Assembly: GCF_000430505.1 (NCBI RefSeq) | Contig: NZ_KE387153.1 | Location: 296,542-360,541, forward strand | DNA: 64,000 nucleotides | From: Eisenibacter elegans DSM 3317 | GTDB lineage: Bacteria > Bacteroidota > Bacteroidia > Cytophagales > Microscillaceae | Direction of reading: 5' to 3' | Part shown: positions 24,430-32,875 of the stretch, in pieces | Layout of the letters: the number at the start of each line of letters is the position of its first letter | How positions within the stretch are numbered: the first letter of the stretch is position 1 | Made by a program: the position numbers and the translations under genes | Notes under the pieces: model-generated | What the model was told of the DNA's origin: nothing | Seen by the model: only the letters and a program-made list of their open reading frames with translations | The model's database searches: none

Positions 24430-26035
24430 AGGATAAAAACTGCTTGCGCAAGGTCAGCTTGCTAAACTTGCCGGTAGCCGTCAGGGGGATTTCGCTCACA
24501 AACTCGATGCGGTCGGGCAATTGCCACTTGGCAAACTTCGCGCTGAGGTGGGTCAGCAAGCCCTCTTTGTCGGGTTGTTTGCCTTGCTTGAGCACCACTA
24601 CCAACATCGGACGCTCACCCCATTTTTCGTCCGGAATGCCGATGGCAGCGGCCATCGATACGTCTGGGTGTCCCATGGCGAGGTTTTCCATATCGACAGA
24701 GCTGATCCATTCGCCGCCTGACTTGATGAGATCCTTGGCGCGGTCTACGATTTCCATGTAGCCATATTGGTCGATGGTAGCCATGTCGCCAGTGTCGAAC
24801 CACCCATCCGCATCGACGGAGGGCTTGTCGTCGCCATAGTAGGTATGCACTACCCAATTGCCCTTGACCAACAAATGCCCGACAGACTCGCCGTCGCGGG
24901 GTTGCTCCTTCCCTTGCTCATCCACCACCTTGATGTCTACCCCAAAAACAGGCCTACCCTGCTTGATACGGTAGCGAAACTGCTCCTCTTCGGGGAGGTT
25001 TTTGAGCTGGGGTACGGCACGGTTGATGGTTCCGAGCGGGCTCATTTCGGTCATTCCCCAAGCATGTAACAAGTCCGCTTGGTGCTTTTCTTTGAAAGCC
25101 CTCAGCATAGAGGGTGGCGCTGCCGAGCCTCCCACGACCACGTCGCGGAGGCTGCTCATCGTTTTTTGGTGGGTGTCGGCATATTCGAGCAAGGCAGTCC
25201 ACACAGTGGGCACGCCAGCAGCGGTATTGACTTGGTAACGCTCGATAAGCTCATAAATAGCCTCTCCGTCCATCCGTTTGCCGGGCATAATCATCGTAGC
25301 ACCTGTGATGGGGGCTGCATAGGCAATGCCCCAAGAGTTGGCGTGAAAGAGTGGCACTACCACCAAGATAGTATCGCTGGCCGTAAGCCCGAAGGCATCG
25401 GGCAGGCTGACAGCATAGGTGTGTAAGAGGTTGGACTTGTGGGTGTAGAGCACGCCCTTGGGGTTGCCCGTAGTACCGGAGGTATAGCAGAGCGAGGAGC
25501 CGCTGTTTTCGTCAAACTCAGGCCACGCAAACTGCATGGGTTCGGCAGCCAACAAGGTTTCGTAACAATAGACATTGGGCAGGGCTGTTTTGGGCATCGT
25601 AGCCTCTTCGGTCAAGACGATGTAGCCCTTTACCTTAGGAAAATGGCTGTGCAACCCTTCGATGAGGGGCCAAAAGATGGGGTCGATGAGGATGTATTGG
25701 TCTTGGGCGTGGTTGATGATATAGATCATCTGCTCGTGTGAGAGGCGTGGGTTGATGGTATGGCAGATAGCCCCTTGGCCTGAGATGGCATACCAAGCCT
25801 CTAGGTGGCAGTGGGTGTTGAGGGCAATGGTGCCGACACATTGGCCGTGGCTGATGCCTAGTTTGGCGAGGGCGTTGGCAAACTGCTGCGCACGTCGGTA
25901 GATGGTCTCGTAACTATGGCTGACGATTTGGTCGTCTTCTACGCGGCGGGTAATGACTTGCTGCTGTGGGTGGTATTTGGCTGCAAAGGCCAAACATTGC
26001 GCCAAATTGAAGGGCGTGTTTTGCATGCTGAGCAT
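24428..26035 (-). CDS. Long-chain fatty-acid-CoA ligase (AMP-forming)
   Basis: 535 residues. The AMP-binding P-loop is YTSGTTGNPKGVLYTH (about 183-198); WGMTEMSPLG and DGWFDTGDMATID match the adenylate and hinge motifs, and the C-terminal domain ends with the catalytic Lys region TATGKFSKLTLRKQF. The enzyme activates a fatty or other carboxylic acid as acyl-AMP and transfers it to CoA. The start at 26035 is used, though ATG 26026 is possible. It is monocistronic, convergent with dnaA and divergent from the glycan operon. Confidence 0.92.
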   Translation of the reverse strand: MLSMQNTPFNLAQCLAFAAKYHPQQQVITRRVEDDQIVSHSYETIYRRAQQFANALAKLGISHGQCVGTIALNTHCHLEAWYAISGQGAICHTINPRLSHEQMIYIINHAQDQYILIDPIFWPLIEGLHSHFPKVKGYIVLTEEATMPKTALPNVYCYETLLAAEPMQFAWPEFDENSGSSLCYTSGTTGNPKGVLYTHKSNLLHTYAVSLPDAFGLTASDTILVVVPLFHANSWGIAYAAPITGATMIMPGKRMDGEAIYELIERYQVNTAAGVPTVWTALLEYADTHQKTMSSLRDVVVGGSAAPPSMLRAFKEKHQADLLHAWGMTEMSPLGTINRAVPQLKNLPEEEQFRYRIKQGRPVFGVDIKVVDEQGKEQPRDGESVGHLLVKGNWVVHTYYGDDKPSVDADGWFDTGDMATIDQYGYMEIVDRAKDLIKSGGEWISSVDMENLAMGHPDVSMAAAIGIPDEKWGERPMLVVVLKQGKQPDKEGLLTHLSAKFAKWQLPDRIEFVSEIPLTATGKFSKLTLRKQFLS

Positions 26036-26176
26036 AAAATTTCCGTTTAGTGTTTTTGGGTAGATTAGAAAATACTATGTTTGCTTGTTAAGTCTGTTCA
26101 AGATACGCATTTTAGCCAAGCTGTTTTGTGTTTTCAGTATAAAAAACAGCCTTTGACCTTGATTAAGCACCTGCTT

Positions 26177-27112
26177 ATGCCTGATATTCAACTCTCTATC
26201 GTCAGCCCTGTATACCGAGGAGCCTCCCTAGTAGCGCCGCTGGTCAGCCGTATTACCGAAGCTGTAAGCTATATTACGGAGTCTTTTGAGATTATCTTGG
26301 TAGACGACGGCTCTCCGGACGACTCCTGGGAGGCCATCCGTGCGGCCTGCCAAGCCAACCCCAAGGTACGAGGAATACAGTTGAGTAGGAATTTTGGGCA
26401 GCAGATGGCCGTTAGTGCGGGGCTGCGCTATGCCAAGGGAGTTGTAACGGTGATTATGGATGCTGACTTACAGAACCCTCCTGAGATGATTCCGTCGCTG
26501 TATCGGGAGATAGAGGCGGGCTACGATATTGTGTATACAACGTCTACACGCCGCAATCACTGGCGGGATGAGCTTTCGTCGAAGTTGTTTTGGTGGGTAT
26601 TGATTCGGGTGTTGAAGGTCAATATTATCCCTAACCAACTGATGCTAAAAGCGTTCAGTAGGCGGTTTTTGGCGCACTACAACAGTTATGATGAGCGCGT
26701 GCGGGTAGTGGCAGGTATTACGCACGACATTGGGCTAAAGCATACTGTTTTGGAGGTGGAGAACCAACGCCGAACGCAGGGCAAAGGTAATTACAGTTTT
26801 TTTAAGCGTTTTCACCTGATGTTGGACATTATTTTGGCGATGACCAATAAGCCTTTGGAGTATCTTATCAATATCAGCTTGTTTGCGGTGATGCTTAGTG
26901 TGGCCGTTGGGAGTTGGAACTTGGCAAGTTATCTGCTTTATCCTGATGTGCCGCCGGGGTATACGACCTTGTTGGTTTTTGTTTCCTTTTTTGGCAGTCT
27001 GAATTTGCTTATCTTGGGCATTATGGGGCGCTACTTGTCCAATATTTATATCGAGGTGCGGCATCGCCCTGTATTCTTGGTGCAACAATCAATCAATATC
27101 CATGATGAATGA
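26177..27112 (+). CDS. Family 2 glycosyltransferase (DPM1/GtrB/ArnC type)
   Basis: 311 residues from ATG 26177 (MPDIQLSIVSPVYRG); longer upstream frames lack similarity. The GT-A fold is seen as SIVSPVYRGA, LVDDGSPDDSW and MDADLQNPPEMI with the DxD metal site. Two C-terminal membrane helices (about 230-250 and 265-290) are typical of enzymes that load sugars onto undecaprenyl or dolichyl phosphate. First gene of a glycan operon: the next gene begins 11 bp before its stop. Confidence 0.92.
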   Translation: MPDIQLSIVSPVYRGASLVAPLVSRITEAVSYITESFEIILVDDGSPDDSWEAIRAACQANPKVRGIQLSRNFGQQMAVSAGLRYAKGVVTVIMDADLQNPPEMIPSLYREIEAGYDIVYTTSTRRNHWRDELSSKLFWWVLIRVLKVNIIPNQLMLKAFSRRFLAHYNSYDERVRVVAGITHDIGLKHTVLEVENQRRTQGKGNYSFFKRFHLMLDIILAMTNKPLEYLINISLFAVMLSVAVGSWNLASYLLYPDVPPGYTTLLVFVSFFGSLNLLILGIMGRYLSNIYIEVRHRPVFLVQQSINIHDE

Positions 27113-27785
27113 GATTATCAAAAAGCAGTTGGAGGCATATCAGCCCAACTTTTTGAAATATGGCGACAGCCCCAAAGGTACTTTCCAAAACAATACTACG
27201 ACACAGTATGAGCGCTTTGAGCAGTTGTTGGCACCGCTTTTGCGCATCAAGCCTGAGGGTTTTTCGATTTGTGATATTGGCTCAGGGGTTTGTGATTTGC
27301 ACCAATATTTGTTGCAAAAAAACATTGCACACGAGTATACGGGCATAGAGATAGTGCCGGAAATGGTGGCCACCGCCCAAGAAAAGTATCCCGAGATTAC
27401 CCTGATGAATGTGGATATTACTTCGGAGGAAATTCCACAAAGGTTTGATTTTGTGGTGATTAGTGGAACACTCAACATTCTGGGCAGCGTGGCTGCTGAT
27501 GCGTGGGAAGAGTTTGTGTATCAGTTGGTGCAAGCGGCGTTTCACCTTTCTACCATTGGCTTGTCGTTTAATGGTTTGACGACCTACAGTACTTTTAGGG
27601 CTGAGGATTTGTATTATTTGTCTCCTGAGCAGACCTTTGGTTTTATTCAGCGCAAGTTGAGTCGTTTTTGTACACTCAATACTGCCTCGCCGTTGTTTGA
27701 GGTTTCTTATGCTGTTTTTCAGCCTAGTTTTATGGCTACACAGTATGCGCATCCTGACTTTAAGAAATACTTTCCTGATGCCTGA
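27102..27785 (+). CDS. Class I SAM-dependent methyltransferase
   Basis: 227 residues. The SAM-binding loop is ICDIGSGVCDLHQYL near residue 55, followed by an acidic strand end in GIEIVPEMV and a motif IV-like FDFVVISGTLNIL. The start overlaps the glycosyltransferase stop by 11 bp, and its own stop overlaps the next start by 8 bp, so it is firmly in the operon. It probably methylates a sugar or glycolipid intermediate; the substrate is unknown. Confidence 0.82.
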   Translation: MMNEIIKKQLEAYQPNFLKYGDSPKGTFQNNTTTQYERFEQLLAPLLRIKPEGFSICDIGSGVCDLHQYLLQKNIAHEYTGIEIVPEMVATAQEKYPEITLMNVDITSEEIPQRFDFVVISGTLNILGSVAADAWEEFVYQLVQAAFHLSTIGLSFNGLTTYSTFRAEDLYYLSPEQTFGFIQRKLSRFCTLNTASPLFEVSYAVFQPSFMATQYAHPDFKKYFPDA

Positions 27786-28800
27786 GCCGCGTACATTGGT
27801 ATATGGAAACCGTGCGTTGGGGATACTGAAACGCTTTTTGGAAAGCCCTTTGGTGGCTTCTGTTGAAAGTTGGTTGTTGCCGGGCAGTGTTTGTTTTTCA
27901 GTACCGTTTTTGTTTTTGGATTTAGGGAAGCGCGTCTACTTTTATGATATTGGCCATCAGGCTATTGAGGATATTGAGATACAATTGGAAGCTTGTCCTA
28001 ACACAGGGGTTTTGCTGGTCAATTATTATGGCCAAGCTTGGCCTAAGGAGCTTGTAGCGCGTTTGCGTCCGCATACTCCTTGTTTGATAATGGATGCTTG
28101 CTTGTCAGTGCCTGATTTCTCGGATTCTGAGATTGCCAATACGGCTGACTTGGTGCTTTTCAGTACTGGACAAGGGAAGGTGCTCAGTATTGGGCAGGGC
28201 GCGTTTGGGTTGTTGCCTTTGGCCAAAGCACAAACTTTGGAGATGAAGCCTCTCCTTGAAACACAAAGAGCAGCGGCTTCAAAGGTCTACTACCAACTAG
28301 ATAACTACTGGAAAGGTGTTGTTAAGGGGACTCATTCATTCAACTACCAACTATTTGAGTCTATTGAGATTTGGGTTGATACAGGGGTTGATTGCGATAT
28401 CACCCTTTATCAAGCTATTGTATCTGAAAAACTACCTGCTATCCTCGCACACAAAGCCACCCTTAATCAGCTGTACCGTCAGGAGTTGCCCTCTCCTTGG
28501 CAAGTATCGTTTGCGTCAGATATTTGGCGCTATCACCTATTAGTAGACAAGCCCGCTGTATTGCTAGAAGCACTTTTTGGTGCAGGGCTTTTTGCTAGTA
28601 ATCATTATGCCAATGCGCAAGCGTATCTTTCACCCCAATCGCCCAACTTGCCTTACAGCAACCAAGTAGCCGCACATATTGTCAATCTTTTTAATGACCC
28701 TGCTTATACTGAAGCGCAGGCACTTCAAACGTGTCAGGTTATCAAAAAACTATTTGACACAGGACAAATACAACCTATTGAGCTGAATATCACCTTATGA
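27778..28800 (+). CDS. Divergent DegT/DnrJ/EryC1/StrS-like PLP-dependent protein
   Basis: 340 residues from ATG 27778, which overlaps the methyltransferase stop. Despite low overall similarity, the fold landmarks of sugar aminotransferases are readable: LLVNYYGQAW (usual VHLYG), CLIMDACLSVPD (usual EDAAQA) and LVLFSTGQGKVLSIGQGAF (usual SFxxxKxxxxGeGG), so the Schiff-base Lys is likely kept. The N-terminal third is unusual and shortened. The product is likely a sugar aminotransferase or a related PLP enzyme acting on a nucleotide sugar of this glycan. Confidence 0.68.
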   Translation: MPEPRTLVYGNRALGILKRFLESPLVASVESWLLPGSVCFSVPFLFLDLGKRVYFYDIGHQAIEDIEIQLEACPNTGVLLVNYYGQAWPKELVARLRPHTPCLIMDACLSVPDFSDSEIANTADLVLFSTGQGKVLSIGQGAFGLLPLAKAQTLEMKPLLETQRAAASKVYYQLDNYWKGVVKGTHSFNYQLFESIEIWVDTGVDCDITLYQAIVSEKLPAILAHKATLNQLYRQELPSPWQVSFASDIWRYHLLVDKPAVLLEALFGAGLFASNHYANAQAYLSPQSPNLPYSNQVAAHIVNLFNDPAYTEAQALQTCQVIKKLFDTGQIQPIELNITL

Positions 28801-29489
28801 AAGTAGTCATCTTACAGTCAAATTACCTTCCTTGGAAAGGCTATTTTGACCTTATTCAGGGCGCTGATGCGTTTGTGTTTTATGACTGTGTGAAATACAC
28901 CAAAAATGATTGGCGTAACCGCAATATCATTTATCCCAAAAACGGCAAGCAATGGTTGAGCATTCCGATTGCAGCACAAGCTACCCGCCTTGCCATCGAT
29001 GAGGTACTGATTACTGACAAACACTGGCAGACACAGCACTTTAAGTCGCTGTATTATGCGTATAAAAAAGCGCCTCATTTTGCACAATTAGAGGCTTTGA
29101 TGATTGATTATTTGCAAGAAAAAGCTTGGACACACTTGTCTACACTGAATCAGTATTTGATTCGGTATATCAGCCAAAAACTGGGCTGTAATATACAGTT
29201 TTATAATGCGCGCAGCTTCCCTCTTGAAGGCTTGGATAGAGTAGAACGCCTATTGGTAATTTTGGAACAACTCAAAGCCGATACCTATATCTCGGGACAA
29301 GCCGCCCGTCAGTACCTCGATGGTCAAGAGCGGTTGTTTGAGGCCAAGGGCATCGATTTGGTGTATAAGACATACCCCAATTACCCCCAATACAAACAAC
29401 TGGCTACGCCTTTTGAACAAGGGGTGTCGATAGTGGATATGATTGCACATTTGGAATGGAGTGAAATCCCTGCTTATATTTGGCTATGA
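28797..29489 (+). CDS. WbqC family protein
   Basis: 230 residues starting MKVVILQSNYLPWKGYFDLI, the diagnostic N-terminus of the WbqC-like family, with DWRNRNIIYPKNGKQWLSIPI next and a C-terminal FEQGVSIVDMIAHL. WbqC-like genes occur in O-antigen and other surface-glycan clusters; the reaction is not firmly established. The start overlaps the previous stop by 4 bp (ATGA) and the next gene overlaps its stop by 4 bp. Confidence 0.92.
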   Translation: MKVVILQSNYLPWKGYFDLIQGADAFVFYDCVKYTKNDWRNRNIIYPKNGKQWLSIPIAAQATRLAIDEVLITDKHWQTQHFKSLYYAYKKAPHFAQLEALMIDYLQEKAWTHLSTLNQYLIRYISQKLGCNIQFYNARSFPLEGLDRVERLLVILEQLKADTYISGQAARQYLDGQERLFEAKGIDLVYKTYPNYPQYKQLATPFEQGVSIVDMIAHLEWSEIPAYIWL

Positions 29490-30883
29490 CAACAGCTACC
29501 AAAAATATACTTGTACTTGGTGCCGGCTTTAGTGGCTTGGCCGCAGGATTGACCCTGGCAGAGGCAAAAACACCTACTCATATTGTAGAGAAAAGCACTC
29601 ACGCGGGCGGGCTTTCCCGCACACTTGAGGTAGACGGGGTGAAGTTTGAGCTAGGGCCGCATATCTACTTTGACAAAGACCAAGATGTATTGCGGTTTTG
29701 GGAATCGCTTTTGCCCGCAGGTCAACTGCGTACCTACACCCGCAACAACCGCATTTTTTATCAGGGTAAATACATCCACTCGCCACTCAACCTTTGGAAT
29801 GCTTTTGTCAAGCTGGGGCCACTAAAAGTGGGGGCTTTTTTGTCAAGCTTTGCTGGTGCTAAGCTTAGCCGCCGCCCTATCAACTCTGCCGAGGACTGGG
29901 TAAAGGCCAATTTTGGTGCAGCGCTGTTTGAGCACTTTTTCAAGGTTTATAATGAGAAAATCTGGGGGTTGGACTGTAGCGAAATCTCGCCCAACTGGGC
30001 AGGGCAACGCATCAAATCTTCGCTCTCGACGATGGTGGTCAAATCGCTGACCAAGGACAAAGACTTTATCATCAAGACCTTTTCTTTTCCTGATGGTGGC
30101 TCTGAGCGACTGGTAGCGGCTCAGATGGAGCGGTTATCAGCCTCGCCCGATGTGCAAGTTCGTACGGAAACTACAATAACCCGACTGATGCCGGTAGCGG
30201 ATGGTTTTTTGGCGGATTTTAGCACTGGCGAACGTAATGTGCATTTTACCGATGTTATCAGTACGATTCATCTCAATGCCTTGGGCGAGATATTGGTATT
30301 GCCCGAAGCGCAGTCTGAACAATTACAACAGGCAGTGGCTTCGCTTCAATATCGTCATCTTGTATTGGTCAACTTGGTGTTTGAAAAAGAAGCTGTTAAA
30401 ACCTTTCGAGAGCATTGGATAGACATTCACGACCCTGCCGTCAAGGCACTTCGGGTAACTAATTTTGGGAATTATGATTTTGGTTTGGCCAAGGCCAATA
30501 AAGTAGGCGTGGGTTTGGAGTACAACTGTTTTGATACGGATGAAATTTGGCATCAAACAACCCAAGATATTCTGCAACAAGCACTGGCTGACTTGCAGTA
30601 TATGGGCTTGACACAGTCGCAGCCGCTGGGCTTTGAGATAGTCAAAATCCCCCAAGCCTATCCCATTTACTTCCGAGGGTATGAAGAATACACGAGCACA
30701 GTTTTTGATATTTTGGGTCAGATTCCTAGGTTACACCTTGCCGGACGTAACAGTATGTACAAGTGGAACAATATGCACCACTCCGTAAAAACAGGTATTT
30801 TGGCCGCTCAAAATGCTCTAGGAGCCACTCACGACCTGTTTGCCGTCAAAGGGATGGTTGCCATTGGTAAAGACTCGGATTAA
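29486..30883 (+). CDS. FAD-dependent oxidoreductase (protoporphyrinogen oxidase / UDP-galactopyranose mutase-like)
   Basis: 465 residues from ATG 29486 (a TTG two codons earlier is less likely). The FAD-binding Rossmann motif is ILVLGAGFSGLAAGLTLAEA, followed by THAGGLSRTLEVDGVKFELGPH. The C-terminal FAD contact reads HLAGRNSMYKWNNMHHSVKTG. This layout is shared by amine-oxidase-like enzymes and nucleotide-sugar mutases. In a glycan operon a sugar-modifying flavoenzyme is the likely role; whether it is an oxidase, desaturase or mutase cannot be told. Confidence 0.88.
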   Translation: MTTATKNILVLGAGFSGLAAGLTLAEAKTPTHIVEKSTHAGGLSRTLEVDGVKFELGPHIYFDKDQDVLRFWESLLPAGQLRTYTRNNRIFYQGKYIHSPLNLWNAFVKLGPLKVGAFLSSFAGAKLSRRPINSAEDWVKANFGAALFEHFFKVYNEKIWGLDCSEISPNWAGQRIKSSLSTMVVKSLTKDKDFIIKTFSFPDGGSERLVAAQMERLSASPDVQVRTETTITRLMPVADGFLADFSTGERNVHFTDVISTIHLNALGEILVLPEAQSEQLQQAVASLQYRHLVLVNLVFEKEAVKTFREHWIDIHDPAVKALRVTNFGNYDFGLAKANKVGVGLEYNCFDTDEIWHQTTQDILQQALADLQYMGLTQSQPLGFEIVKIPQAYPIYFRGYEEYTSTVFDILGQIPRLHLAGRNSMYKWNNMHHSVKTGILAAQNALGATHDLFAVKGMVAIGKDSD

Positions 30884-30901
30884 CTAATCACTTCCACACT
30901 T

Positions 30902-31738
30902 ATGTCTCAAGCATTCCAACTCATCGACGGTATCAAGTGCTATGCTCCGGCATTGGCAGCTGAAAATGATGGTTTTTTTGCGGAAAGTTTTCAGTTGTTG
31001 TACGAAGTAGAAGACCGTAACTTTTGGTTTGTTGCCCGCAATCAAGTGATTCAACATTTGTTTGGCAAATATGTGGGTACAGGAGCGGCTTCGGTATTGG
31101 AGATAGGCTGTGGGACGGGTTATGTGCTGGCTGGCTTAGAAAAACGCTTTCCCAAATATCAGCTGAAGGGTTCTGAAATACACCTCGAAGGCATTAGGTT
31201 TGCCCAAAAGCGGCTTCCTTCTGTAGCATTTATTCAGCTTGATGCTACGTCAATGCCTTTTGAAGATGCTTTTGAGGCTGTGGGCGCATTTGATGTCCTC
31301 GAACACATCAGCGACGATGAGCAGGTGCTGCGGGAAATTTTCAAGTCGCTCAAACGCGGAGGGCACTTGGTACTTAGTGTGCCACAATATCAGTTTATGT
31401 GGAGTGTGGCCGACGATATTGCCTTTCACAAACGCCGCTACCACCGCAAAGAGCTACACCGCAAACTCACCCAAGCGGGCTTTGAGGTCAAATATCTGAG
31501 TGCTTTTGTCTTTACGCTCTTCCCTCTGATGTATTTTTCGCGGATAGTACGGGGAAAGTACCGACACCGTGCCTTGAGCAAGGACGAAATCCTCCAACTG
31601 AGTATGCAGGAGCTAAGGCTTCACCCGCTGCTCAATCGCGTATTTTCAGGGTTAATGCGCTTGGATATCGGGTTGATCCGTCTGGGTATTTCACTCCCTT
31701 GGGGAGGCTCTCTCATTGCTGTAGCAAAAAAACGATAA
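30902..31738 (+). CDS. Class I SAM-dependent methyltransferase
   Basis: 278 residues. SAM-binding motif I is VLEIGCGTGYVLAGLEK near residue 67; GAFDVLEHISDDEQVLREI is the motif IV/V pattern of Methyltransf_11/12 enzymes. The C-terminus has a hydrophobic stretch (FVFTLFPLMYFS), suggesting membrane contact as in lipid-linked sugar methyltransferases. It is 18 bp after the flavoenzyme gene and 3 bp before the aminotransferase gene. Confidence 0.88.
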   Translation: MSQAFQLIDGIKCYAPALAAENDGFFAESFQLLYEVEDRNFWFVARNQVIQHLFGKYVGTGAASVLEIGCGTGYVLAGLEKRFPKYQLKGSEIHLEGIRFAQKRLPSVAFIQLDATSMPFEDAFEAVGAFDVLEHISDDEQVLREIFKSLKRGGHLVLSVPQYQFMWSVADDIAFHKRRYHRKELHRKLTQAGFEVKYLSAFVFTLFPLMYFSRIVRGKYRHRALSKDEILQLSMQELRLHPLLNRVFSGLMRLDIGLIRLGISLPWGGSLIAVAKKR

Positions 31739-31741
31739 CTG

Positions 31742-32875
31742 ATGAATATCCGCATTCCTTTTAACAAGCCCTATCTCACGGGCAAAGAGACGGCTTACAT
31801 CCAAGAGGCGGTGGCTTCGGGTAAGATTTCGGGCGATGGACTGTTTACAGCACGTTGTCATCGTTTTTTTGAGCAGCGCTATGGCTTTGCCAAATGCCTG
31901 CTGACGAGCTCCTGCACGGATGCGCTGGAGATGGCCGCTATCTTGCTCGACATACAGCCCGGCGATGAGGTCATTGCTCCTAGCTATACTTTTGTCAGTA
32001 CGGTCAATGCGTTTGTGTTGCGTGGGGCGCGGATTGTCTTTGCAGACAGTGGGGCGGAGCACCCCAACTTGGATGTATCGACGGTAGAGGCGCTCATCAG
32101 CCCTAAGACCAAGGCCATCATTGTGGTACACTATGCCGGAGCGGCCTGTGATATGGATGCGGTGATGGCCTTGGCCGAAAAATATCGGCTTTGGGTGATA
32201 GAGGATGCCGCACAGGCTGTTGAGAGCTTTTACAAAGGCCGTCCCTTGGGAAGTATCGGGCATTTGGCTGCTTTTTCGTTTCACGAAACCAAGAATATCA
32301 TTTCGGGTGAAGGCGGAATGTTGGTCATCAACGACAGTCGGTTTGCCAACCGCGCCGAGATTATCCGTGAAAAAGGCACCAACCGCTCGCAGTTTTTTAG
32401 GGGAGAAGTGGATAAGTATGGCTGGGTGGACATTGGCAGCTCGTTTTTGCCCTCAGACATCATCGCGGCTTTTTTGTATGCACAGTTGGAGTGCCTGGAG
32501 GATATTCAGCAAAAGCGGTTACAGCTTTGGCAAGCTTATCAGGAGGCCTTACAACCCCTTGCAGATGCGGGAAAGCTACAGCTCCCTACCCTGCCCCCCA
32601 GTGCTAGTAATAATGCCCATATGTTTTATGTGCTTTGCAACAACCTAGAAGAGCGTAGCGCCCTCATCGAAAGCCTGAAAGCGCAGGGTATTTGGGCCGT
32701 GTTTCATTACCTCTCCTTACACCGCTCGCCTTATTACCACTCCAAACACGATGGCCGCCCCCTCCCCCATTGCGACCGTTATGCGGATACACTCCTGCGG
32801 CTACCGCTGTTTTATGAGCTAAGCCAAGAGGGTTTGGGAGAAGTTGTACATCATATTTACCAATACTATGCTTGA
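31742..32875 (+). CDS. rffA: dTDP-4-amino-4,6-dideoxygalactose transaminase
   Basis: 377 residues, the RffA/WecE length. DegT-fold motifs are intact: LLTSSCTDALEMAA, DEVIAPSYTFVSTVNAF, VIEDAAQAVES and AAFSFHETKNIISGEGGM with the PLP Lys. The segment FFRGEVDKYGWVDIGSSFLP is a signature of the RffA subgroup. The enzyme makes dTDP-4-amino-4,6-dideoxygalactose (dTDP-Fuc4N) from dTDP-4-keto-6-deoxyglucose. The glycan therefore probably contains Fuc4N or a derivative. RmlA/RmlB-type genes are not in the window. Confidence 0.92.
   Translation: MNIRIPFNKPYLTGKETAYIQEAVASGKISGDGLFTARCHRFFEQRYGFAKCLLTSSCTDALEMAAILLDIQPGDEVIAPSYTFVSTVNAFVLRGARIVFADSGAEHPNLDVSTVEALISPKTKAIIVVHYAGAACDMDAVMALAEKYRLWVIEDAAQAVESFYKGRPLGSIGHLAAFSFHETKNIISGEGGMLVINDSRFANRAEIIREKGTNRSQFFRGEVDKYGWVDIGSSFLPSDIIAAFLYAQLECLEDIQQKRLQLWQAYQEALQPLADAGKLQLPTLPPSASNNAHMFYVLCNNLEERSALIESLKAQGIWAVFHYLSLHRSPYYHSKHDGRPLPHCDRYADTLLRLPLFYELSQEGLGEVVHHIYQYYA

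Noticed and set aside
26081-26176. Longer N-terminus for the glycosyltransferase
   Set aside because: The 32 extra residues lack similarity; GT2 proteins begin at the SIVSPVYRG-type strand.
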